From: an uncultured Paracoccaceae bacterium
Lineage (GTDB): Bacteria; Pseudomonadota; Alphaproteobacteria; Rhodobacterales; Rhodobacteraceae
Assembly (NCBI GenBank): GCA_938005545.1
Contig: CALKXV010000018.1
Location: 1-64,000, forward strand
Reading direction: 5' to 3'
Length of the DNA stretch: 64,000 nucleotides
Part shown: one piece after another, positions 52,068 to 60,704 of the stretch
How positions within the stretch are numbered: position 1 is the first letter of the stretch
How the letters are laid out: every line of letters starts with the position of its first letter
Position numbers and translations under genes: made by a program
Notes under the pieces: generated by a model
What the model saw: the letters and a program-made list of their open reading frames with translations, nothing else
Told to the model about the DNA's origin: nothing
Database searches by the model: none

Positions 52068-53012
52068 ATGGTTTGGCTTTTTGGGGCTCTCGGGCTCGTT
52101 ATTCTGCTTTTTTCTGGCGATTTTCTGGTGCGTGGCGCAGTCAATGTGTCGCTGCGCCTTGGCATACCTGCGCTGATTGTCAGCCTGACGATTGTGGCTT
52201 TCGGCACTTCAGCGCCCGAGATGATCATTTCGATCCAGGGCATTCTGGACAACGCACCGGGGCTGGCATTGGGCAATGCTGTGGGATCAAACACTGCCAA
52301 TGTGCTTTTGGTGCTTGGGGTGCCGGCGCTGATATCGCGATTGCACACTGCCGAATTCGACACACGCAAAAGCTATGTCTCGATGGTCGGGGCAAGCATA
52401 ATATTCATCCTGCTGTGTGGGCTCGGGCCGATTACCTGGGTCCACGGTTCTATTCTTTTGATGTTGCTGGGGTTGATCATTGCGGATCAGGTGCGGGCCG
52501 CAATCGTGCACCGGCGCACGGCATCTATTGACGACGTTGAAGGGGCTGATCTTGAGATGCCCGGTTGGAAGATTGGGGTGTTTTTGGGGCTTGGCGTGAT
52601 CGGTTTGCCACTTGGTGCAAACTTGTTCGTGGATGCGGCGGTTGAGATCGCGCAAGACTTTGGCGTGTCTGACAGCGCCATCGGCCTGACGCTTGTAGCC
52701 TTTGGAACATCGTTGCCGGAACTGGCAACCACGGTTATGGCCGCGGCGCGACGACAAGCCGACGTTGCGATTGGGAATGTGATCGGCTCGAACCTGTTCA
52801 ACCTTCTGGCCATTATCGGCGTGGCGAGCTTTTTTGGACCGATCCCGGTTCCACGCGCGTTCCTGGTCTTTGATCTTTGGGTGATGCTTGGGGCGTCGCT
52901 TTTGTTGATCCCCTTCGTATTTCCGCCAAAATGGGACCTGACGCGCAGATGGGGAACCCTGCTATGCCTGCTCTACATCGTTTATATCATTATGGTGGTG
53001 CAACATGGTTGA
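52068..53012 (+). CDS. Calcium/sodium exchanger, CaxA/YrbG type
   Basis: 314 residues with ten membrane helices and two inverted alpha repeats: GNAVGSNTANVLLVLGVPAL and GNVIGSNLFNLLAIIGVA, plus TIVAFGTSAPEM and LVAFGTSLPELATT. These are the ion-binding motifs of the Ca2+/cation antiporter family. It would export Ca2+ or similar in exchange for Na+. It sits at the end of the S49/zinc-ribbon operon. Confidence 0.9.
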   Translation: MVWLFGALGLVILLFSGDFLVRGAVNVSLRLGIPALIVSLTIVAFGTSAPEMIISIQGILDNAPGLALGNAVGSNTANVLLVLGVPALISRLHTAEFDTRKSYVSMVGASIIFILLCGLGPITWVHGSILLMLLGLIIADQVRAAIVHRRTASIDDVEGADLEMPGWKIGVFLGLGVIGLPLGANLFVDAAVEIAQDFGVSDSAIGLTLVAFGTSLPELATTVMAAARRQADVAIGNVIGSNLFNLLAIIGVASFFGPIPVPRAFLVFDLWVMLGASLLLIPFVFPPKWDLTRRWGTLLCLLYIVYIIMVVQHG

Positions 53013-53346
53013 ACGGGTTTGCTTATCGGTGTTCGGCCCGGTCTATGAGGATAATGTGAGCCGAAACCTGCCGAAGTCCTTTTAAGTTGTGCACCGGTCA
53101 CCGCCGCGTTTACAAAAGAGTAACGAAATTGTTAATGTTATCAGTAATTTGATTAAGGGGCGAAATAATTCCCTTTGGAATCAAGGAGCTGGGAAACTGC
53201 CTAAAAATTAGGCAAACTCCAGAAACGCACTATTTTTAACGATAATATCGAAAACGGTCGGACTTTTCCGCAGTGTTATCCACAGATAAAGTGGACAGCT
53301 TTGTGCTTGTCACTGACAACCCAGTTTTGCAGCCCACATAAGAATC
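53013..53346. other. AT-rich gap with one DnaA-box-like site, upstream of uvrC
   Basis: 334 bp without a gene. It is AT-rich and holds a perfect consensus TTATCCACA (53276-53284) of the DnaA box, and a hairpin GCCTAA/TTAGGC (53199-53213). Only one DnaA-type site is seen, so it is not an origin. It includes the uvrC promoter region; no GTTC-N7-GTTC LexA-type box was recognised. Confidence 0.6.
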
Positions 53347-55215
53347 ATGCCTGACGTTTCCGATAATTCGCCCGCCAAGGGTCACAAGGTCATCCACGCC
53401 TATCTGAATACGTTGGATGCCAGCCCCGGTGTGTACCGGATGTTGGACGAAAAAGGTGCCGTTTTGTATGTTGGCAAAGCGCGAAACCTGAAAGCACGCG
53501 TGTCGTCATATGCACGACCGACTGGGCATAGCCCACGGATCACGCGAATGATCCGCGAGACGACGACGATGATGTTTCTGACCACGCGAACAGAAACCGA
53601 AGCGCTGTTGCTGGAGCAGAACCTGATCAAGCAGCTCAAGCCGCGCTACAACGTGCTTTTGCGCGACGATAAAAGCTTTCCAAACATCCTTGTGGCCAAA
53701 GACCATAGCTTTCCGCCGATCAAGAAGCACCGGGGCGCAAAGAAAGAAAAGGGCGATTACTATGGTCCTTTCGCCAGCGCGGGGGCTGTGAACCGAACGC
53801 TCAACCAACTGCAAAAGATATTTCTTTTGCGGAATTGTTCGGACGCAACCTTTGAAAGCCGAACGCGACCTTGTCTGCAATATCAAATCAAACGCTGCTC
53901 GGCGCCTTGCGTGGGTTATGTGACGAACGCAGAATACGGTGGTTTGGTGCGTGACGCTGAAAAGTTTTTGCAGGGACGCACGACCAAGGTTCAGGAAAAA
54001 CTAGCAGCGGAAATGCAGGCGGCGTCAGAAGCGATGGAATTTGAACGCGCTGCTGCCCTGCGGGATCGCCTGAAAGCGCTGACCTTTGTTCAAGGGTCGC
54101 AAGCGGTGAACCCTGCAGGCGTGTCTGAAGCAGACGTCGTGGCTTTGCACATGGATGGTGGTCAGGCTTGCGTGCAGGTGTTTTTCATTCGGGCGAACCA
54201 GAACTGGGGTAACCGGGACTATTATCCGCGCACGGGGTCTGGCGCTGAAGCGGCCGAGGTGATGCAGGCGTTTTTGGGCCAGTTCTACGATCAGAAAGAC
54301 CCACCGCGTCAGATATTGTTGTCGGATGAGATCGAAGATGCCGATTTACTGGCCGAAGCACTTGCTGAAAAAGCAGGGCGCAAGGTCGAGTTACTGGTGC
54401 CCATGCGCGGCGAAAAGAAAGAACTGGTGGCCGGTGCATTGCGGAATGCGCGCGAGAGTCTGGCCCGCAAGATGTCGGAAACGGCGACCCAGGCGAAGTT
54501 GTTGCGTGGTGTTGCCGAGGCCTTTGACTTGGACGGACCGCCTCGACGGATCGAGGTTTACGACAACAGCCATATCCAAGGGGCCCATGCAGTGGGCGGC
54601 ATGATCGTGGCGGGGCCCGAAGGATTTTTGAAAAGTCAGTACAGGAAATTCAACATAAAGGACGCCGAGCTGACGCCCGGCGACGACTTTGGTATGATGC
54701 GCGAGGTGTTGACGCGGCGCTTTAAGCGGCTTTTGAAGGAAGACCCTGACCGTCAGACCGAGGCTTGGCCTGACCTGTTGCTGATTGATGGCGGGGCGGG
54801 GCAAGTGAGCGCTGTGCGGGGCATTTTAGCCGAACTTGGCGTCGAGGATGTGCCTATGGTTGGTGTGGCCAAAGGCGTGGATCGCGATCAGGGCAAAGAG
54901 GAGTTCCACCGCACAGGGTTACGCCCTTTTGCGCTCCGTCGTGGTGATCCCGTGCTGTATTTCATTCAGCGGATGCGCGACGAGGCGCATCGTTTTGCGA
55001 TCGGTGCCCACCGGGCCAAACGCTCAAAAACAGTCGGCGCCACGCCTTTGGACGATGTGCCGGGCGTGGGTGCGACGCGCAAGCGGGCTTTGTTGGCGCA
55101 TTTTGGCTCGGCCAAGGCAGTTGGGCGCGCAAACCTGACGGATTTGAAGGCGGTTGATGGGATTTCAGAGAAAATTGCCGAAACGATCTATGATTACTTC
55201 CACGAAAGGGGCTGA
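53347..55215 (+). CDS. uvrC: Excinuclease ABC subunit C
   Basis: 622 residues, full length. The amino GIY-YIG nuclease reads [20 protein letters not shown], the UvrB-binding helix is [17 protein letters not shown], the RNase H-like second nuclease holds [20 protein letters not shown], and a carboxy helix-hairpin-helix pair ends the chain ([20 protein letters not shown]). It makes both incisions at DNA lesions. It heads a same-strand run with pgsA, moaD and moaE. Confidence 0.97.
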   Translation: MPDVSDNSPAKGHKVIHAYLNTLDASPGVYRMLDEKGAVLYVGKARNLKARVSSYARPTGHSPRITRMIRETTTMMFLTTRTETEALLLEQNLIKQLKPRYNVLLRDDKSFPNILVAKDHSFPPIKKHRGAKKEKGDYYGPFASAGAVNRTLNQLQKIFLLRNCSDATFESRTRPCLQYQIKRCSAPCVGYVTNAEYGGLVRDAEKFLQGRTTKVQEKLAAEMQAASEAMEFERAAALRDRLKALTFVQGSQAVNPAGVSEADVVALHMDGGQACVQVFFIRANQNWGNRDYYPRTGSGAEAAEVMQAFLGQFYDQKDPPRQILLSDEIEDADLLAEALAEKAGRKVELLVPMRGEKKELVAGALRNARESLARKMSETATQAKLLRGVAEAFDLDGPPRRIEVYDNSHIQGAHAVGGMIVAGPEGFLKSQYRKFNIKDAELTPGDDFGMMREVLTRRFKRLLKEDPDRQTEAWPDLLLIDGGAGQVSAVRGILAELGVEDVPMVGVAKGVDRDQGKEEFHRTGLRPFALRRGDPVLYFIQRMRDEAHRFAIGAHRAKRSKTVGATPLDDVPGVGATRKRALLAHFGSAKAVGRANLTDLKAVDGISEKIAETIYDYFHERG

Positions 55216-55341
55216 AACACGCGTTTTTCGGGCGTTGGGGGTTAAAAGACTTGCCAGCGATGTGTCCATGAAAGCCAAGTTGACCGCTGAGCGGACCGCC
55301 ATGGCCTTTTCAACGGGTGAACCAGCGACTAAGTCAGGTCT

Positions 55342-56004
55342 ATGACTTGGAATATCCCAAATATCCTGACGCTATTGCGATTGCTGGCAGCCCCGGGGGT
55401 TGTGTTGATGTTTCTCTATTTCACCCGGCCTTGGGCGGATTGGTTTGCACTGATCCTGTTTGTAACCGCCGCTTTGACCGATTTTATTGACGGTTATTTG
55501 GCACGGGCCTGGAAGCAGGAAAGCAAGTTTGGAGCCATGTTGGACCCGATTGCCGACAAGGCCATGGTGGTCATCGCGCTTTTGGTGATCACGGGCTATG
55601 CGGGCATGGATCCGTGGATCTTGCTGCCTGCGACGGTGATTATGTTTCGCGAAGTTTTTGTTTCGGGATTGCGGGAATTTTTGGGTGATACGGCAGGGAC
55701 GTTGAAAGTCACCAAGCTGGCCAAGTGGAAAACCACCGCGCAAATGGTTGCGATTTCGGTGTTGTTCGCGACTGGGATTTTCACGCATATGTTTCTGGAC
55801 CGTACCACGGGCATGGATCAATCTGTGATCGCTGAGATTTTTGCGGGGGGCGATGATCCCTCAAATCTTCGCATGATAAGTGAGGCTGCACGTATGACAT
55901 GGTGGGTCGGCGTTGGACTTTTGTGGGTGGCTGCGGTGCTGACTTTTGTGACGGGCGTCGACTACCTTCGAAAAGCCGCCCCGCATTTGAAGGATAACCC
56001 ATGA
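55342..56004 (+). CDS. pgsA: CDP-diacylglycerol-glycerol-3-phosphate phosphatidyltransferase
   Basis: 220 residues, a membrane enzyme of phosphatidylglycerol synthesis. The CDP-alcohol motif is spread over DFIDGYLARAWKQESKFG and AMLDPIADK. Four or five helices. It follows uvrC by 126 bp, the classic uvrC-pgsA arrangement, and its stop overlaps moaD. A short insertion near residue 160-180 between helices is polar. Confidence 0.93.
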   Translation: MTWNIPNILTLLRLLAAPGVVLMFLYFTRPWADWFALILFVTAALTDFIDGYLARAWKQESKFGAMLDPIADKAMVVIALLVITGYAGMDPWILLPATVIMFREVFVSGLREFLGDTAGTLKVTKLAKWKTTAQMVAISVLFATGIFTHMFLDRTTGMDQSVIAEIFAGGDDPSNLRMISEAARMTWWVGVGLLWVAAVLTFVTGVDYLRKAAPHLKDNP

Positions 56005-56249
56005 TCGATGTGCGTTATTTTGCATGGCTTCGCGAACGGATCGGCGAAAGATCCGAGCAAATCGAAACGAATGCCACCACGGTCGCTGATCTGATCGAAG
56101 AATTGCGCACCCGTAGTGAGGCGCATGCGCTCGCATTTTCTGACATGGCCTCTGTGCGCGTGGCTTTGGATCAGGAGCTGACTGATATGGACGCCCCCTT
56201 GGGCAATACCCGCGAAGTGGCGTTCTTTCCCCCGATGACGGGCGGATGA
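56001..56249 (+). CDS. moaD: Molybdopterin synthase small subunit
   Basis: 82 residues with the ubiquitin-like fold ending in Gly-Gly (FFPPMTGG), which carries the thiocarboxylate used for molybdopterin. Starts with VRYFAWLRERIGERS. Overlaps pgsA and moaE by four bases each. Confidence 0.93.
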   Translation: MIDVRYFAWLRERIGERSEQIETNATTVADLIEELRTRSEAHALAFSDMASVRVALDQELTDMDAPLGNTREVAFFPPMTGG

Positions 56250-56698
56250 GCATTCGGGTTCAATCCCAGCCCTTTGACATGGGTTTTGAGGTGCAGGCCT
56301 TCACGGATAGCGTCCCGGGTGCGGGCGCTGTGGTCACCTTTTCGGGCCTTGTTCGCGACGAAGGCGGTTCGCTTGGGGCAATGGAAATCGAGCACTATCC
56401 CGGCATGACCGAAAAGGCGCTGCAATCGATCTGCGACGAGGCAATTGAACGCTGGTCGCTGACGGACGCTTTGATCATCCATCGCCACGGGAAACTTTCT
56501 CCTGGTGAGCAGATCATGATGGTAGCCACCGCAGCGCGCCATAGGTCAGACGCTTTCGAAGGCGCTGAATTCTTGATGGATTTCCTAAAGTCCCGCGCAC
56601 CGTTCTGGAAAAAAGAATTTACAGGCGATGGCGCAGAATGGGTCGACGCCAAGCAATCGGATGAAGAGGCATTGGAGCGCTGGGGCTCCGAAACCTAA
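56246..56698 (+). CDS. moaE: Molybdopterin synthase catalytic subunit
   Basis: 150 residues. Conserved stretches are GAVVTFSGLVRDEG, MEIEHYPGMTEKAL, IIHRHGKLSPGEQIMMVATA and the lysine-bearing RAPFWKKEFTGDGAEWV. With MoaD it puts two sulfurs onto precursor Z to form molybdopterin. Confidence 0.95.
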   Translation: MSIRVQSQPFDMGFEVQAFTDSVPGAGAVVTFSGLVRDEGGSLGAMEIEHYPGMTEKALQSICDEAIERWSLTDALIIHRHGKLSPGEQIMMVATAARHRSDAFEGAEFLMDFLKSRAPFWKKEFTGDGAEWVDAKQSDEEALERWGSET

Positions 56699-56742
56699 CC
56701 TTCGCCGTTTCCTCTTGCTGCCTGCTCGGATACGTCTTTCCC

Positions 56743-59127
56743 ATGGCAGTACGATTGCCCATAGACGACGCCTTGCCCGAGCTGATCCAAGCGCTGAAAA
56801 GTCATGGACAAGCTGTTCTGCAAGCTCCGCCCGGTGCCGGTAAAACGACCCGTGTGCCCTTGGCGATGCGCGATGCCGGATTGACCGACAAGCGTATCGT
56901 GATGCTGGAACCGCGCCGTCTTGCCGTGCGTACCGCTGCCGAACGGATGGCGGATACACTTGGCGAACGTCCGGGCGACACCGTTGGCTATCGCATGCGG
57001 GGCGAAGCGCGGATTTCTAAGGCGACCGAGATCGAAGTCGTGACCGAAGGCATCCTGACCCGCATGATACAATCCGATCCGACATTGCCGGGTGTGGGCG
57101 CAATTCTGTTCGACGAATTTCACGAGCGATCTTTGAACGCGGATCTGGGTTTGGCCCTGGCGCTGGAATGTCGGGGCGCGCTTCGCGACGATCTTATTCT
57201 TGTGGTCATGTCCGCCACGCTTGACGCTGAACCAGTTGCCGCATTGATGGGCGACGCACCCGTTATCACGTCGGACGGCCAAAGCTTTGATGTTGAAACC
57301 CGCTGGCTGGATCGCCCGGCCAAAGGGCGTTTCGACGCCGACATGAGCAGTTTGATCAAGGCCGCCGCGAGTGAAACCGAAGGTGGAATACTGGCCTTTC
57401 TGCCCGGCGAAGGTGAAATCCGTCAGGTGATGGCGCGGTTGAAGCTGCCCGATACAACCATTCTGCCGCTTTTTGGGTCGATGCCCTTTGCCGAACAGAC
57501 CAAGGCGTTGAAGCCCACGGCGACACGAAAGCTGGTTCTCGCCACGGCAATTGCCGAGACATCTCTGACCATTTCGGACATTCGCGTTGTGATCGACGGG
57601 GGATTGGCGCGGCGTGCACGCTTTGATCCAGGTTCCGGCATGTCGAGGCTGGTAACAGAACGTGTGACCCGTGCAGAAGCAAACCAAAGGCGAGGACGGG
57701 CCGGGCGCGTGGCGGCGGGCACATGCTATCGGCTTTGGACACGCGGCGAAGAGGGTGGTTTACGCGCCTTCGCGCCAGCCGAAATTGAAATGGCCGATTT
57801 AACCGGGTTGGCGTTGGAACTGGCGGAATGGGGCGCGCAGGACTTGCCGTTCTTAACGCTCCCGCCCAGTGGTCCTTTGGGTGAGGCCGAGGCACTTCTG
57901 AATGACCTTGGGGCCTTGTCCGATGGTCGGATCACCGATCACGGTAAGGCGTTGGCGCGGCTTCCGCTGCACCCCCGGCTTGGGCATATGCTTACGCGCG
58001 CAGGCAAAGCGGCGGCTCCTCTGGCGGCTCTTCTTGGGGATCGCGACCCACTTCGTGGTGCAGGTGCGGATTTGAGGCAGCGTCTTGATGCGCTTGCAAC
58101 CCGCGAACGCAGTCCAAATTTGGACCGTATTCGCGCCGAGGCCAGAAGTCTTGCCAAACTGGCCCCTGACACCCGCGTGTCTGACCCCGGTGAACAAGCG
58201 GCACTGGCTTATCCTGATCGTATCGCTCTTCGCAGAAATGGGGACGACCCACGCTGGCTGCTTTCAGGCGGCAAGGGCGTGAAGATGGATGCGGGCGATG
58301 CATTGGCGGGCGTGCGTTTGTTGGTTGTGACGGATACCGATGGCCACCCGACAGAAGCCAAAGTCCGCTTGGCCCTTCCGATTGCCGAAGCCAGTTTGCG
58401 TGATCTTTTCGCGGACCATATCCAATGGAAGCGTTCAGCGCGGTGGTCCCGCAGGGAAGGGCGCATCGAAACGTCCGAAGACGAATGTTTTGGCACCATC
58501 AAACTATCGAGCCGACATTGGAAGAACGCGGAAGCCGAAGACATCGCCCGAGCCATGTTGGACGGTGTGCGCCATCTTGGGATTTTGCCGAACCCGGCTG
58601 CGGATCGGTTTCGCGCGCGTGTTGCACTGGTGCGGGCAGCGGGGCGCGCCTTGCCGGACATGAGCGATGACGTTTTGATCGATACGCTTGAAACCTGGCT
58701 TTTACCGCACTTGGGAAACATCAGAACCACGTCCGCATGGAAGACGTTCGATATACTGCCAGCACTGCGCGACATGCTGAATTGGGACGAAATGCAGACC
58801 TTAGACCGCGAAGCCCCTGCACACTTCGAGACTCCACTTGGGCGCAAGATACCCATCGACTACGGCGCCAAAGACCCCGGTATCGAGCTGCGTCTGCAAG
58901 AAATGTTTGGCACCAAAACGCACCCGATTGTCGCTGGAAGACCCCTACGGGTTACGCTTTTGTCACCAGCCGGGCGGCCCTTGCAAACCACAATGGATAT
59001 CCCCGGTTTCTGGGCCTCGTCCTATGCCGACGTGCGCAAGGACATGCGCGGACGTTACCCCAAGCACCCTTGGCCCGAAGACCCGACCGTTGCAGACCCG
59101 ACCTTGCGCGCCAAACGCCGCAAGTAA
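56743..59127 (+). CDS. hrpB: ATP-dependent helicase HrpB
   Basis: 794 residues of the DEAH-type DExH/D helicase family. Walker A APPGAGKTTR, Walker B as LFDEFHERS, motif III SATLDAEP and motif VI QRRGRAGRVAAGTC are seen in order; the carboxy third is the HrpB-specific extension (FFWASSYADV-like end WASSYADVRKDMRGRYPKHP). Its role in bacteria is not well defined. The GTG 1 base downstream of its stop opens a frame, but the true next gene begins later. Confidence 0.93.
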   Translation: MAVRLPIDDALPELIQALKSHGQAVLQAPPGAGKTTRVPLAMRDAGLTDKRIVMLEPRRLAVRTAAERMADTLGERPGDTVGYRMRGEARISKATEIEVVTEGILTRMIQSDPTLPGVGAILFDEFHERSLNADLGLALALECRGALRDDLILVVMSATLDAEPVAALMGDAPVITSDGQSFDVETRWLDRPAKGRFDADMSSLIKAAASETEGGILAFLPGEGEIRQVMARLKLPDTTILPLFGSMPFAEQTKALKPTATRKLVLATAIAETSLTISDIRVVIDGGLARRARFDPGSGMSRLVTERVTRAEANQRRGRAGRVAAGTCYRLWTRGEEGGLRAFAPAEIEMADLTGLALELAEWGAQDLPFLTLPPSGPLGEAEALLNDLGALSDGRITDHGKALARLPLHPRLGHMLTRAGKAAAPLAALLGDRDPLRGAGADLRQRLDALATRERSPNLDRIRAEARSLAKLAPDTRVSDPGEQAALAYPDRIALRRNGDDPRWLLSGGKGVKMDAGDALAGVRLLVVTDTDGHPTEAKVRLALPIAEASLRDLFADHIQWKRSARWSRREGRIETSEDECFGTIKLSSRHWKNAEAEDIARAMLDGVRHLGILPNPAADRFRARVALVRAAGRALPDMSDDVLIDTLETWLLPHLGNIRTTSAWKTFDILPALRDMLNWDEMQTLDREAPAHFETPLGRKIPIDYGAKDPGIELRLQEMFGTKTHPIVAGRPLRVTLLSPAGRPLQTTMDIPGFWASSYADVRKDMRGRYPKHPWPEDPTVADPTLRAKRRK

Positions 59128-59205
59128 GTGTTCGCGCCAAGCCAATGCGTAAATCAAAACCACCATCTGGACACTTGTCGCCACCCACGCCACATTCCGC
59201 TCAAC

Positions 59206-60195
59206 ATGGCGACTGATATCAAGACATTGGCCAATGGCGTCACAACGGGCGACAGGCGTGCACTTGCGCGGGCTATTACGCTTGTCGAAAGCGACCGCAA
59301 AGATCATCGCAAAGACGCCGAAGCCTTGCTGGAGGCCACGACCAACCCCGATCGGCAGGCTTTGAGGATCGGGCTGTCAGGCACACCGGGTGTTGGAAAA
59401 TCCACTTTCATCGAAGCTTTCGGCAGCCTTTTGACGGGACAGGGGTTGCGCGTGGCGGTGCTTGCGGTTGATCCATCTTCGGCGCGTTCAGGTGGCTCAA
59501 TCCTTGGGGACAAAACCCGCATGGAGCGGCTTGTGCGCGATCCGAATGCCTTTATTCGGCCTTCGCCCAGCCAAACCCATTTGGGCGGTGTAGCGCGCAG
59601 AACCCGCGATGCGGTCGCATTGTGTGAGGCGGCAGGATTTGATGTCATCCTGATTGAGACAGTGGGCGTCGGCCAGTCGGAAACCATTGTGGCCGAGATG
59701 TCTGACCTGTTTGTCCTTCTTATTGCCCCCGGTGGCGGCGACGAACTGCAAGGTGTCAAGCGCGGTATTATGGAAATTGCGGATCTGATCCTCGTGAATA
59801 AATCGGACGGCGATCTGAAGGCCACAGCGAGCCGAACTGTGGCGGATTATGCGGGTGCGCTTCGGCTTTTGCGCAAACGCGAAGGCGACCCGGACGGATT
59901 CCCGCGTGCAATGCCCGTTTCATCATTGGAAGACATCGGTTTGGAAACAGCGTGGGCCGATATGAAAACTTTGGCGGATCATCGGAAAAACACCGGTTTT
60001 TGGGCGAAAAGACGTGTTGATCAGGCGCGTCATTGGTTTGAAGACGAAGTGCGACAAGGCCTTTTGCGGCATCTTCAATCCGACCAACATGCCGAAGAAG
60101 CGATGGCAGGTTTGCGCAAGTCAGTCGAAGATGGTCTTCGAACTCCGGGGGCCGCCGCGCGTGAAGCCTTGGCTTGGCTGACGAAAGACGCCTGA
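59206..60195 (+). CDS. meaB: Methylmalonyl-CoA mutase-associated GTPase MeaB
   Basis: 329 residues of the ArgK/MeaB G3E GTPases. G1 is GTPGVGKSTFIEAF, followed by VDPSSARSGGSILGDKTRM, ETVGVGQSE and the NKSDGD specificity motif. It guards and loads cobalamin in methylmalonyl-CoA mutase. The ATG at 59206 is preferred to a GTG at 59128 immediately after hrpB. The mutase genes are not adjacent. Confidence 0.92.
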   Translation: MATDIKTLANGVTTGDRRALARAITLVESDRKDHRKDAEALLEATTNPDRQALRIGLSGTPGVGKSTFIEAFGSLLTGQGLRVAVLAVDPSSARSGGSILGDKTRMERLVRDPNAFIRPSPSQTHLGGVARRTRDAVALCEAAGFDVILIETVGVGQSETIVAEMSDLFVLLIAPGGGDELQGVKRGIMEIADLILVNKSDGDLKATASRTVADYAGALRLLRKREGDPDGFPRAMPVSSLEDIGLETAWADMKTLADHRKNTGFWAKRRVDQARHWFEDEVRQGLLRHLQSDQHAEEAMAGLRKSVEDGLRTPGAAAREALAWLTKDA

Positions 60196-60222
60196 TGTCG
60201 GTGTTTTAACCGGTTTGAAGGC

Positions 60223-60250
60223 TTGACGCCTTGAGGGTGACGACTTATCA
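60223..60250 (+). promoter_or_regulatory. Probable rpmB promoter
   Basis: TTGACG (60223-60228) and TTATCA (60245-60250) with a 16-bp spacer, about 95 bp before the rpmB ATG. A fair match to a sigma-70 promoter by eye. Confidence 0.45.
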
Positions 60251-60344
60251 CCGCCGAACGGATTCTTGGGCAGGGCCGATGGCGCTGCCCGTTTGTATTG
60301 CCGGAGGTGCAATCCGCCTTCGAGATCAGACGAAAGGGTGACAC

Positions 60345-60635
60345 ATGTCGCGCCGCTGCGAATTGACCGGTAAAGGTCCCATGGTTGGCAATAATGTCAG
60401 CCACGCTAAGAACAGAACACGTCGTCGGTTTCTTCCGAACCTGACGGAAACCGCACTTATGTCGGAAACGCTTGGGCGGACATTCCGCTTGAAAGTGTCG
60501 ACATCGGCTCTGCGCACGGTGGATCACCGCGGCGGGTTGGATGCGTTTTTGGCCAAAGCCAAAGATGTTGATCTCAGTGCGAATGCTCTGAAAATCAAAA
60601 AAGACATCGTGAAAGCCCAAGCCGAAGCTGCTTAA
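60345..60635 (+). CDS. rpmB: 50S ribosomal protein L28
   Basis: 96 residues, in the L28 family: [20 protein letters not shown] and [12 protein letters not shown] are characteristic. It is longer than enterobacterial L28 as usual for alphaproteobacteria. AAAGGG precedes the ATG and an intrinsic terminator follows. Confidence 0.97.
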   Translation: MSRRCELTGKGPMVGNNVSHAKNRTRRRFLPNLTETALMSETLGRTFRLKVSTSALRTVDHRGGLDAFLAKAKDVDLSANALKIKKDIVKAQAEAA

Positions 60636-60657
60636 GGTTTTTCAATCTATAGAAAAG

Positions 60658-60683
60658 GCCCCGCATCGTGCGGGGCTTTTTTT
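60658..60683 (+). terminator. Intrinsic terminator of rpmB
   Basis: GCCCCGCA (60658-60665) pairs with TGCGGGGC (60669-60676), loop TCG, followed by seven T. A textbook rho-independent terminator, 22 bp after rpmB and convergent with the next gene. Confidence 0.93.
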
Positions 60684-60704
60684 GTTGAGGATCAAAAGGT
60701 CGGC

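Noticed and set aside
53013-53346. Replication origin suggested by a DnaA box and AT-rich DNA
   Set aside because: Only one consensus box is present and no dnaA, dnaN, parAB, hemE or similar origin marker lies nearby.
56695-57687. 330-residue open frame opposite hrpB
   Set aside because: It lies antisense to the helicase motifs and has no domain or ribosome-binding site.
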